Source: an uncultured Alphaproteobacteria bacterium (GTDB lineage Bacteria > Pseudomonadota > Alphaproteobacteria > Paracaedibacterales > CAIULA01). From it: a stretch of 64,000 bases of DNA. Position numbers and translations under genes: made by a program. The notes beneath the pieces were generated by a model that saw only the letters and a list, made by a program, of their open reading frames with translations, made no database searches and was not told the origin of the DNA. Where the stretch lies: contig CAIULA010000033.1 in the NCBI GenBank assembly GCA_903899945.1, positions 1-64,000 of the forward strand, given 5' to 3'. Shown piece by piece: positions 1-7,780 of this stretch (positions within the stretch are counted from its first letter, which is position 1; every line of letters starts with the position of its first letter).

Positions 1-39
1 ACTTTATTTTTAATGATTCTTTCACTACTGTAGTACATG

Positions 40-99
40 GAAGTTATCCTTTCTTTGTTTTGATTAAAGTTCGCAACTCTCATCAAAACGGATAACTTC
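40..99. repeat. Inverted repeat / bulged stem-loop
   Basis: GAAGTTATCC at 40-49 is exactly complementary to GGATAACTTC at 90-99, and GTTTTGAT at 57-64 is exactly complementary to ATCAAAAC at 82-89. Together they give 18 base pairs with a 7-base bulge on one side (50-56) and a 17-base loop. There is no T-run directly after the right arm, so a simple intrinsic terminator is not the best reading. It could be the 3' end structure of a gene lying left of the window, a protein-binding palindrome, or the end of a mobile element. Confidence 0.55.
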
Positions 100-192
100 T
101 CTTTTCTCAAGAGATGTCACATCTTGTCTAAACTATTTCAACTTAGAGACTATTTTTTTCAAGGGCGTGATGTATAACAATGTATAGAACCT

Positions 193-486
193 TTGTTTTC
201 TAAAGTTTCATGCCAAGATCGTTTCTTTTCTGTGTTTATATCCAATCAACCTGCAGACTATCCTCTGCCTGATAAAGCAGGTTCACGTCTGCAACTAGGC
301 AATAGGATGTCTTACGATGTTATAGCCCCATGTGGTGATAAATGTCAGTGTCATGCCTTGGGGCACTTATACGTAGGCGATATGCTATGTCATCAAAGTG
401 TTGATCATTTGGATCATATCCGCCAAATTCATGGATTAGAAGGGGTTGATGACCGGTTTATGGGATTGGAATTTAATCCGAATTAG
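193..486 (+). CDS. Weak hypothetical ORF, possibly a gene relic
   Basis: A 97-codon open frame with no recognised domain, no clear Shine-Dalgarno sequence and an unusual composition rich in Cys, His and Asp. The complementary strand is also open over long parts, with stops near both ends, which is typical of a shadow of a decayed coding sequence. I do not recognise the protein in either direction. It is listed only because nothing else occupies this space; it is more likely non-coding or a relic than a working gene. Confidence 0.15.
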   Translation: MFSKVSCQDRFFSVFISNQPADYPLPDKAGSRLQLGNRMSYDVIAPCGDKCQCHALGHLYVGDMLCHQSVDHLDHIRQIHGLEGVDDRFMGLEFNPN

Positions 487-601
487 GTGATTTTTATTGG
501 ATGTTAATCTTTTGTTAATAAATAGGGGATTAGTGTAAAGATAGCTTATGAAAAGGGGATAAAGCGTTTTAAGATCCCTCTTTTAATAAAGAGTAAAATT
601 A

Positions 602-1594
602 ATGAAAAAAATAAAAAAACGTCAGCTAAAAATCAAAGCCGGCATTTTTATTGTAGCTTTGTTTGTAAGTGTTCCTTTTTTGGGACAGTTTTTTAAGCCT
701 AATTTACCAATTTTATCAGATGCAAGAATCTCAGATCCTTCTGAGAAAACAGAGCTGGACGCTAGAAAGCCCAGAAGGTTTAGATCAACCAGTCATGAAT
801 TTTTAGAGAAGGTTCCAAAACCTTTTAATCCCCAAGGCCTTGCTGAATTAAATGTATCTGCAAGCGCTCAGTTTTCTTCTAAACAATTAAAAACAATTGT
901 TGATGAGACTGTATCCGACAAACACATTACCCCAGATCAGTTCATCTTGGTTGACCTAAGACAAGAGACGCATCTTTTTATAAATGGATACCCCGTGTCC
1001 TTTTTTAGTCCTAATTTTTCCAATAGCTGGGGTCGATCAACAAAAGAAACAGAACAAGATGAAGAAAATCAACGAGAAAAGCTTTTAAATGAACCTGTGG
1101 CCCTTGTTCATTATGTAATTGAAAAAGGAAAAAAAGGGGCTTTAGGAAAAGCCCTCAAAGAACTGGAAGTCATCCATCAAGTCCAAACAGAAGAAACGGT
1201 TGCTAAGCAGTTGGGTGTTAAATATGTGCGTTTTGCAGTCAGTGATCACATGCGTCCCAGCGATGAGATTGTAGATCAGTTTATTAGTTTTGTTGGGGCG
1301 TTACCGAAACAAAGCTGGCTTCATTTTCACTGCAGAGGAGGCAGCGGCAGAACTTCGACCTTTATGACGATGTACGATATGATTAAGAACGGTAAGTATC
1401 TGGGTAAAGAGGATATCCTCGCTCGTCAAGTTGCGATGGGCGGAAGAAATCTTCACAACACCAAATCTGAAGATAAATTTCGTAATTCTCTGGCAACCGA
1501 GAGGCAAAAATTCCTAGATAAGTTTTATTCTTATGTCCAAGCCGCTGATGGCCTAGGTGTTCAGCCATGGAGTGTATGGGTTAAGAAAAACTGA
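602..1594 (+). CDS. PTP-like inositol phosphatase (phytase-like), membrane-anchored or secreted
   Basis: The 330-residue protein carries the cysteine-phosphatase P-loop HCRGGSGRT at residues 243-251, with Cys244 as the nucleophile and Arg250 as phosphate ligand. Upstream, the segments VSDHMRPSDEIVDQFISF and LPKQSWLHFHC are characteristic of protein-tyrosine-phosphatase-like phytases, which remove phosphates stepwise from inositol phosphates. A positively charged N terminus followed by a hydrophobic stretch at about residues 13-31 indicates a signal peptide or membrane anchor, so the enzyme probably works outside the cytoplasm. It stands alone, convergent with ettA. The family also occurs among secreted proteins of bacteria that live in or on eukaryotes, so a role on host inositol phosphates or phosphoproteins is possible. 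Family assignment is firm; the substrate is inferred. Confidence 0.85.
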   Translation: MKKIKKRQLKIKAGIFIVALFVSVPFLGQFFKPNLPILSDARISDPSEKTELDARKPRRFRSTSHEFLEKVPKPFNPQGLAELNVSASAQFSSKQLKTIVDETVSDKHITPDQFILVDLRQETHLFINGYPVSFFSPNFSNSWGRSTKETEQDEENQREKLLNEPVALVHYVIEKGKKGALGKALKELEVIHQVQTEETVAKQLGVKYVRFAVSDHMRPSDEIVDQFISFVGALPKQSWLHFHCRGGSGRTSTFMTMYDMIKNGKYLGKEDILARQVAMGGRNLHNTKSEDKFRNSLATERQKFLDKFYSYVQAADGLGVQPWSVWVKKN

Positions 1595-1600
1595 TATACA

Positions 1601-1622
1601 GGGGAAGTGATCTGACTTCCCC
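1601..1622. terminator. Hairpin between convergent genes
   Basis: GGGGAAGT (1601-1608) and ACTTCCCC (1615-1622) pair perfectly over 8 bases around a 6-base loop. It sits between the ends of two convergent genes, the phosphatase and ettA. The T-run that follows on the + strand is short and mixed, and none follows on the other strand, so termination strength is uncertain. Confidence 0.5.
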
Positions 1623-1629
1623 CACTCTT

Positions 1630-3309
1630 TTATCTTGCCAATGGCTTATATTTAATGCGATGTGGTTGGTCGGCATTAATACCTAAGCGACGTTTTTTAT
1701 CCTCCTCATAAGACTGATAATTTCCTTCAAACCAAACGACTTGGCTGTCACCTTCAAAGGCTAAAATATGGGTTGCAATACGATCTAAAAACCAACGATC
1801 GTGGCTGATGACAATGGCACAGCCTGCAAAATCAAGCAGACCTTCTTCAAGGGAACGTAACGTTTCAACGTCCAAATCGTTCGTAGGTTCGTCCAACAGC
1901 AGAACATTGGCGCCTGATTTTAACATCTTGGCAAGGTGCACACGGTTCCGTTCTCCGCCCGACAATTGCCCAACTTTTTTTTGTTGGTCTGGTCCCTTAA
2001 AATTAAATAGCCCACAATAAGCCCGGCTTGGCATAGTACGTTTGCCAAGGGCGACTTCATCAAGACCGCCAGAAATTTCTTCCCAAACGGTCTTATTGGA
2101 ATTTAAAGCATCGCGGGATTGATCGACATAGCCCATAACTACAGTTTCACCAATCTTTAAGGTTCCCTGATCGGGTTTTTCTTGATCGGTTAACATACGG
2201 AAAAGGGTTGTTTTACCGGCGCCATTTGGACCAATAATTCCAACAATTCCGCCGCGCGGCAGATTAAAATTAACATCATCGATCAGTAAACGATCGCCAA
2301 ATCCTTTTGAAAGGTGATCGGCCTGAATGACAGTATCACCCAAACGAGGACCTGGGGGAATATGAATTGCGCCATCGCCCTGTCCTTGATCTTGGGTGTC
2401 ATTTAACAAAGATTCATAAGCCTGGATACGAGCTTTGCTTTTGCTTTGACGGCCCTTTGGTGATTGACGGATCCAGTCCAATTCACGCGCTAATTGCTTT
2501 TGACGGTTGGTTTCTTGTTTTTGTTCTGTAAACAGTCGTTTTTGTTTTTGCTCAAGCCAACTAGAATAATTCCCCTCATAAGGAATTCCTTGACCTCGGT
2601 CAAGCTCTAGAATCCAGCCAACAACATTATCTAAGAAATATCGATCATGGGTAATCAGAACAACGGTTCCTGTATAATCCTTTAAATACCGTTCAAGCCA
2701 AGCAACCGATTCAGCGTCCAAATGGTTGGTCGGCTCGTCTAATAAAAGCATGTCAGGTTTTTGAAGAAGCAAACGGCACAAAGCCACACGGCGTTTTTCA
2801 CCACCAGATAATTTAGCGACGTCAGCATCGCCCGGAGGGCATCTGAGGGCATCCATAGCAATTTCAATTTTACGATCAAGATCCCACGCATCTAGGTTAT
2901 CGATTTGTTCTTGAAGTTCCCCTTGCTCTGCTATCAAGGCATTCATTTCATCATCGCTCATGGGTTCAGCGAATTTCAGATTAAGCGCTTCAAATCGATC
3001 CAAAAGGCTCTTGATTTCAGATAGGCCAGCCATCACGTTACCGGCCACATCTAAATTTGGATTCAGCTCAGGCTCTTGGGATAAGTAACCGACTTTAACG
3101 CCGTCTGCAGCCCAAGCTTCGCCATTAAATTCTTTATCAAGGCCGGCCATGATTTTTAAAAGGGTTGATTTACCAGATCCGTTCGGGCCAATAATACCGA
3201 TTTTTGCGCCAGGATAAAAAGAAAGCCAAACGTCCTTTAAAATCTCGCGCCCGCCAGGAAAGATTTTTGAAAGGCTCTTCATCACATAAATGTATTGATA
3301 TGCTGCCAT
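1630..3309 (-). CDS. ettA: Energy-dependent translational throttle protein EttA (ABC-F ATPase)
   Basis: A 559-residue soluble protein with two ABC ATPase cassettes and no membrane domain. The first cassette has Walker [10 protein letters not shown] at residues 41-49 and signature LSGGEKRR; the second has GPNGAGKTT and LSGGERNR. Both have [22 protein letters not shown] Walker B motifs. The N terminus ([10 protein letters not shown], then [11 protein letters not shown]) and the length match EttA rather than Uup. In this family the protein binds the ribosomal E site, contacts P-site tRNA and gates entry into elongation according to the ATP/ADP ratio. The gene is monocistronic, divergent from the secreted protein at 3464 and convergent with the phosphatase. 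High confidence. Confidence 0.96.
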   Translation of the reverse strand: MAAYQYIYVMKSLSKIFPGGREILKDVWLSFYPGAKIGIIGPNGSGKSTLLKIMAGLDKEFNGEAWAADGVKVGYLSQEPELNPNLDVAGNVMAGLSEIKSLLDRFEALNLKFAEPMSDDEMNALIAEQGELQEQIDNLDAWDLDRKIEIAMDALRCPPGDADVAKLSGGEKRRVALCRLLLQKPDMLLLDEPTNHLDAESVAWLERYLKDYTGTVVLITHDRYFLDNVVGWILELDRGQGIPYEGNYSSWLEQKQKRLFTEQKQETNRQKQLARELDWIRQSPKGRQSKSKARIQAYESLLNDTQDQGQGDGAIHIPPGPRLGDTVIQADHLSKGFGDRLLIDDVNFNLPRGGIVGIIGPNGAGKTTLFRMLTDQEKPDQGTLKIGETVVMGYVDQSRDALNSNKTVWEEISGGLDEVALGKRTMPSRAYCGLFNFKGPDQQKKVGQLSGGERNRVHLAKMLKSGANVLLLDEPTNDLDVETLRSLEEGLLDFAGCAIVISHDRWFLDRIATHILAFEGDSQVVWFEGNYQSYEEDKKRRLGINADQPHRIKYKPLAR

Positions 3310-3463
3310 TGATAAGGGTCCTTATATTTTTCTAATTTTGCTTATCCTGCCTGAATCTGAAGAGGCTTGCATTAAAAAAAATTGTATTTTACTTTAGGGT
3401 TGACCACAGAAGACACAGAGGCGCATAACATCTGTGTATTTAACTTTTATGCGAGAAAAAAAT

Positions 3464-4414
3464 ATGTTTAAGAAAATAATTATATTGCCCATCATTGGGT
3501 TTTTAAGCATCTGCAGCCTAGAGCAAGTTTTTGCAATGGAGGAAGTTTCCGATACCCTAGAGACTGCAGCCGTCACAGTAAGAGCACGAGCTATAAAGCC
3601 AGAAGAATTTAAATTTGAACCGGTTGGTGACACTTTTAGTCGTGAGATTTCTGGAGAATCGGCGACTTTCTATATAAGAGGGTTTCGTAACACAAGGTCA
3701 GATTTTGCATTACTTCAGCAAGTCCATCCTGACGCTGACAATTTTAAAGGATTATTTTTTAGCCGAGCGATTGCAAGAAACGCAGAAGATAACCCGCTCA
3801 GTCAAAGAACCGCACCAAACCCATTTTATAGTGTTTTCATATGGAAAAAAATGTCAACAGAGGATTCTGAGTTTTTAGGTGCTATAGGCCAAGGTGTGCA
3901 GCCTTCATTTGGGTCTGTAGTGGGCGCTGGATACAATCCAGTAGAGCATGCAGATATTATCCAAAGCTTTGTTGATTCAAGAACTAGAGCCTATGGAGCG
4001 CCAAAAGAAGATGGTGGTAGAGAGGATGATACGCAGGTATTAGACCCTACTGGAAAACCGCTTGGTCTTGTAAGTCATTATTTGTATCTAAAAGAAACAG
4101 TTTCCGAAGAGGATCTTCTTAGCATTCTTGAAAGTATGTACAATTTGGCAGTATTTGCTAAGAGTATTGGAAGCTTACTTCCACCTGAAAATGATGCAAC
4201 TCTTCTAAAGCAAGTCAGAACAGTTCCCCATCAAACTTATATGATTACAGATAGAAGTAGTAAATGCGACCAAATCCTTCAAAAATTTGATGGTCTAAGT
4301 GGTTTCGTTAGACATGCAGCTCCTGGGATTGATAAATTTTATAATAGACCTTTAGTGGCCTATACTCGCTTAATTGAATTGTCTACAGCTTCAACTACAG
4401 CTGAAAGAAAATAA
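3464..4414 (+). CDS. Secreted protein of unknown function
   Basis: I do not recognise a domain. The frame opens at 3434, but the Met at 3464 begins a typical signal peptide (MFKK, a hydrophobic stretch, then a small-residue cleavage region ending VFA) with cleavage expected near residue 21 before MEEVSDT. The mature part of about 295 residues is hydrophilic, has no further membrane segment and has a single cysteine near the C terminus (SSKCDQ). A strong intrinsic terminator follows within 30 bases, so it is transcribed alone. Genes of this kind, signal peptide plus a lineage-specific body, are common in Holosporales-like symbionts. Start choice is moderately sure, function unknown. Confidence 0.7.
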   Translation: MFKKIIILPIIGFLSICSLEQVFAMEEVSDTLETAAVTVRARAIKPEEFKFEPVGDTFSREISGESATFYIRGFRNTRSDFALLQQVHPDADNFKGLFFSRAIARNAEDNPLSQRTAPNPFYSVFIWKKMSTEDSEFLGAIGQGVQPSFGSVVGAGYNPVEHADIIQSFVDSRTRAYGAPKEDGGREDDTQVLDPTGKPLGLVSHYLYLKETVSEEDLLSILESMYNLAVFAKSIGSLLPPENDATLLKQVRTVPHQTYMITDRSSKCDQILQKFDGLSGFVRHAAPGIDKFYNRPLVAYTRLIELSTASTTAERK

Positions 4415-4442
4415 GGCTTCGTAATATAACCTGATACTTTAA

Positions 4443-4485
4443 AACACGGGCCAGGATTTTATATCGCTGGCCTGTGTTGTTTTTT
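4443..4485 (+). terminator. Rho-independent terminator
   Basis: AACACGGGCCAG (4443-4454) pairs with CTGGCCTGTGTT (4467-4478) over 12 positions with one G-U pair, a 12-base loop and then a T-rich run to 4485. It ends transcription of the secreted protein gene at 3464-4414. Confidence 0.88.
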
Positions 4486-4583
4486 ACAGTCTTAAACGAG
4501 TCTCGTTATTTACAAGCGATATCTGCAAAGGTCCCCATCAAATAACTTTTTAGTACACCTACCCTTTAAGTATATTTTCTCTC

Positions 4584-4613
4584 TTGACTTTAATAAGATA
4601 TCTATAAATTATA
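4584..4613 (+). promoter_or_regulatory. Candidate sigma70-type promoter
   Basis: TTGACT at 4584-4589 and ATTATA at 4608-4613 are 18 bases apart. The pair lies upstream of the response-regulator gene at 4824 and would give a leader of about 200 bases. Similar hexamers are frequent by chance in AT-rich DNA. Confidence 0.4.
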
Positions 4614-4823
4614 GGGATAATTTTAATATAAATATGTGCCTTCGAGCCAATAAATATCCACCTATAAAATATGATAGGTATTAAAATAGAATCAAAGTTT
4701 GGTATAAATTTAAAACCAAATTAATAATTCATTATTTTATTAATAAAATTAATTTAAATTGTTGAGGGTATACTGAATGAAGCCCTCCCATTTTTACAAG
4801 TTTAGATCATTAAGGAGGCCTAT

Positions 4824-5825
4824 ATGCAGAGCTGCTTGCCATTTTTTTATTATCCAACCACGGTTTTGCTTGTTGATGATGACAGAAACTATTTAAGACA
4901 GCTTCAGTGTTTACTATCTAGAAATGCTGCAAAATTCATAATTGAACCAAATCCGCAAAAAGCGTTACAAATTACCTGCGAAAATATAAGCATGCAGGCG
5001 TCAACTTATAATTGCTTCCACTATCTTGAGGAAGAAGAATTTGAGACTTACCGAATAGCTGTGAATGTTTCGGATATTCACAAAATGGTCTATAATGATG
5101 CTCGGTTTGATCAGATTTCCACTGTGATCATTGACTATAATATGCCTGGCATGAACGGTCTTGAATTTTGTAGGCAAATTCAAAACACATCCATTAAAAA
5201 GATCCTTTTGACGGGTGAAGCGGATGAAAAAGTCGTTATAGAAGCTTTTAACAAAGGTTTGATAGATGCTTATATCCGCAAACATCAGGATAACTTTTAT
5301 CCCGTTATTCAGGAAACGCTTGAAAAATGCCAAGAATCATATTTTTTAGATTTTTCTAAAAAGATTGAGACAATATTTGATCCTGAAGACCAGAAAAAAG
5401 CAGCTTCTTGCAGTGAAAAATTTAAAAACTATTTTAAAAATGTTATCCAAACTCATAAAATTAAAGAGTTTTATTTGTTAGAGCGAACAGGTTCCTTCCT
5501 TTGTTTTGATGAAGAGGGCAATCATGGGGTTTTATCAGCACAAACGAGAGAGTCTGTTGAGTTATTGCTAGATAGTCAAGAGGCAGCAACGGCTAACCCA
5601 AAAATTATAAAATCTCTTAAAGAAGGAACCCACATGCTTTGCTATAAGCACCTAAGAGAGGCATCTTTACCCGCAGGATCTAACTGGGGAGACTATACAT
5701 TCCAAGCAGAATGTCTAAAAGAAGAGAATGGAACCTTCTTATGTGCATACGTTCCTGGAAAATTCGGGCTTCAAAAGAAACATATAAAAACGTTTAGCGA
5801 AGCAAAAAGAGATATCGCTGCCTAA
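4824..5825 (+). CDS. Response-regulator-like protein with enlarged receiver and unknown output domain
   Basis: The N-terminal part is a CheY-like receiver: acidic cluster VLLVDDD with Asp18-20, phosphoacceptor Asp104 in IDYNMPGMNG, the conserved Thr in LLTGEAD, and a Lys in YIRKH. In ordinary receivers the phosphoacceptor lies near residue 50-55; here about 45 extra residues, including an EEEEFE run, sit before it. The C-terminal half (about residues 170-333) is not a DNA-binding or enzymatic domain I know. The start is fixed by a perfect AAGGAGG at 4812-4818, five bases before the ATG. No histidine kinase is adjacent, so the partner is elsewhere, perhaps one of the hybrid kinases. Confidence 0.8.
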   Translation: MQSCLPFFYYPTTVLLVDDDRNYLRQLQCLLSRNAAKFIIEPNPQKALQITCENISMQASTYNCFHYLEEEEFETYRIAVNVSDIHKMVYNDARFDQISTVIIDYNMPGMNGLEFCRQIQNTSIKKILLTGEADEKVVIEAFNKGLIDAYIRKHQDNFYPVIQETLEKCQESYFLDFSKKIETIFDPEDQKKAASCSEKFKNYFKNVIQTHKIKEFYLLERTGSFLCFDEEGNHGVLSAQTRESVELLLDSQEAATANPKIIKSLKEGTHMLCYKHLREASLPAGSNWGDYTFQAECLKEENGTFLCAYVPGKFGLQKKHIKTFSEAKRDIAA

Positions 5826-5874
5826 GTTGTAGAGAATTGAATAACAGAAAATCTGAGGGAATTAAACAGAGAGT

Positions 5875-7024
5875 TTATTTCCACAGATGTTCTAAAACTG
5901 CATTAAGCCGCTGCCTACCTGCGGCTGTTGCAATCAGGTAAAGGTCCTCTTTCTTCAGATAACCCTCTTCAATTAAGGCATCCAGTGCCTTCATCGAAAT
6001 TGTTTGATCAATGGAAAGATTTGTCAAACGGCAATTAACGCCCTCTGTTAACCGAAGACCCATCATCAGGCGTTCATGATCTTGTTCGAACGCGCTTAGT
6101 TCCTGAACTTCCTCGTCTCCGTGACCTTGCTCTGCGATTGCTTTTAGCCAAGCCTCTGGTGATTTTTTTTTGCCGCGTTGCATACTTTTTCTCATTCAAC
6201 GATAGCCTTCCGTGTGCCCCAGGACCAACGCCTGCATAATCTTGATACCGCCAATAAACAAGGTTATGACGACACTCTGCTCCTGCTTTCGCGTGATTCG
6301 AAATCTCATAGGCCGGCATGCCGTTTTTCCCCATGATACTTTGCGTCAATTCAAACATATCGGCTGAAAGATTTTCTTCGGGCAGAACCAAATCCCCTCG
6401 CGCAAAAAGAGGTGCAAAGGCCGTTCCCGGTTCGATTGTAAGCTGATAAAGGGATAAATGGGTTGTGCCAAAAGCGAGTGCGTTGGAAAGCTCGTGTTCC
6501 CAAGCTTCTAGTGTTTGTCCTGGACGCGCATAGATCAAATCAAAAGAAATTCTATCAAAGGTTGATATGGCTGTTTCAATGGCTTTCATTGCTTCCTCAG
6601 CGCTGTGCTGACGACCTAAAAGTTTTAAGTCAGGGTCATTCAAAGCTTGAATACCAACTGAAATTCTATTCACCCCATTTTGTCGCAGTTCCTTAAAACG
6701 AGAGACCTCTACTGAATTTGGATTGGCTTCCAGCGTAATTTCTAGATCTTTGCTGGGTGTCCATAAAGTGGTGGCAGCCTCAATAATTACGCCTACGGTT
6801 TTGGGATGCATCAAGGACGGAGTGCCACCGCCAAAAAAAATACTTTGTAATTGCCTTGGCCCTGTTAGATTAAAAGTTCGTTTGAGTTCGTGAATAAGCG
6901 CATTCTGCCAAGCGATTTCGTCAATGCTTTGGCGTACATGGCTGTTAAAGTCACAATATGGACATTTTGATAAACAGAACGGCCAGTGAATATAAATGGA
7001 GAGGGTGGAGGCAGAGCTATCCAA
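5875..7024 (-). pseudogene. hemW: Radical SAM heme chaperone HemW, interrupted by a frameshift in an A9 run
   Basis: Two frames together make a full-length HemW. The N-terminal part (start 7024) carries the radical SAM cluster motif with Cys17, Cys21 and Cys24 in HWPFCLSKCPYC, the GGGTPS motif and GVGPGAHGRL. The C-terminal part (end 5875) continues from KSPEAWLKAI to the HemW C-terminal winged-helix-like domain. The break is at a run of nine A on the coding strand (T9 at 6163-6171); eight A would join the frames without loss. HemW binds heme and hands it to respiratory enzymes. The start overlaps the rdgB stop by 8 bases, so the two form an operon. It is either a recent pseudogene, a sequencing error or a gene rescued by polymerase slippage. 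Confidence 0.9.
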
Positions 7025-7625
7025 AACACTTATCCATTAACTTTTTAAAAGCCTTAGCACGGTGAGATATCTTATGTTTTTCTTGAGGTAACATTTCAGC
7101 TGCTGTGACCTGACAACCATTCGGGATAAAAATCGGGTCATAGCCAAATCCATTTACGCCGCGGGCGGGGAAAATCAACATTCCATCCCAGCGCCCCTCA
7201 AAGATTTCCACATATCCATCGGGCCAGGCAAGGGCCAAGGTGCAGATAAAGTATGCACTGCGATTGCTTTTACCGGAAAGCTCATCTTCAACTCTTTTTA
7301 TCGCTTTATTAAAATCTTTCTCAGGTCCTGCCCAACGGGCTGAATAAATCCCTGGTTGCCCACCCAAAGCCGGAATGACAAGACCGCTATCGTCTGAAAG
7401 TGAGGGTAATTGACTGGCCTTTGCGCAATAAAGGGCTTTTAGGCGAGCATTTCCTTCGAAAGTTGCTTCTGTCTCCTCAGGTTCTTCAATTTTCAAATCA
7501 GCAGCTGAAATAATTTCAAATCCAAAGGGAAGCAAAAGTTCTTTAATTTCACGAATCTTGCCGGCATTGTGACTTGCTATTAAAAGTTTTTTATCATTGA
7601 ATTTGCGCATGTTTTTAACAGTCAA
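7017..7625 (-). CDS. rdgB: dITP/XTP pyrophosphatase (Ham1 family)
   Basis: About 197-202 residues, normal for the family. The N-terminal nucleotide-binding motif SHNAGKIREI, the SDDSGL motif, the GIYSARWAG segment and GFGYDPIFIP are all present. The enzyme hydrolyses non-canonical purine triphosphates (dITP, XTP) to monophosphates and so keeps them out of DNA. The frame opens at 7625; a second Met at 7610 (MRKFNDKK) is an equally good start. The end overlaps the start of hemW. It is divergent from polA across 155 bases, which presumably hold both promoters. Confidence 0.95.
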   Translation of the reverse strand: MTVKNMRKFNDKKLLIASHNAGKIREIKELLLPFGFEIISAADLKIEEPEETEATFEGNARLKALYCAKASQLPSLSDDSGLVIPALGGQPGIYSARWAGPEKDFNKAIKRVEDELSGKSNRSAYFICTLALAWPDGYVEIFEGRWDGMLIFPARGVNGFGYDPIFIPNGCQVTAAEMLPQEKHKISHRAKAFKKLMDKCFG

Positions 7626-7780
7626 GAAGTATTGGGTTCCTCAAGATAAGCCAGAAAACCTTTCTTTTCAAGGAATACACAATAATGGTTTGAGAGTTCT
7701 TAAAAAAAATCAAATTAACTATTTTTCTCTTTAGTGAACCTGGTATAACTGGGCCAGAGCATTTTAAAATTGACAGCAAC

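Larger units (their letters stand above)
1..601. other. Left-edge region without a convincing gene
   Basis: This AT-rich stretch precedes the phosphatase gene at 602. It holds a strong inverted repeat at 40-99 and one weak open frame at 193-486, both listed separately. The antisense strand of 193-486 also reads for long stretches, interrupted by several stops, so the segment may be a decayed gene in either direction. No tRNA-like cloverleaf was seen. The last 70 bases before 602 are A/T-rich and could carry the promoter of the phosphatase gene, but I cannot pick -35 and -10 boxes with confidence. Confidence 0.4.
4415..4823. other. Intergenic region: terminator, promoter and AT-rich leader
   Basis: This 409-base gap holds the terminator of the preceding gene (4443-4485), a promoter-like pair at 4584-4613 and a long AT-rich leader of about 190 bases before the response-regulator gene. 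Within the leader, ACCTAT and ATAGGT flank 8 bases near 4670-4690 and could form a small hairpin. No open frame with a ribosome-binding site was seen. Confidence 0.5.
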
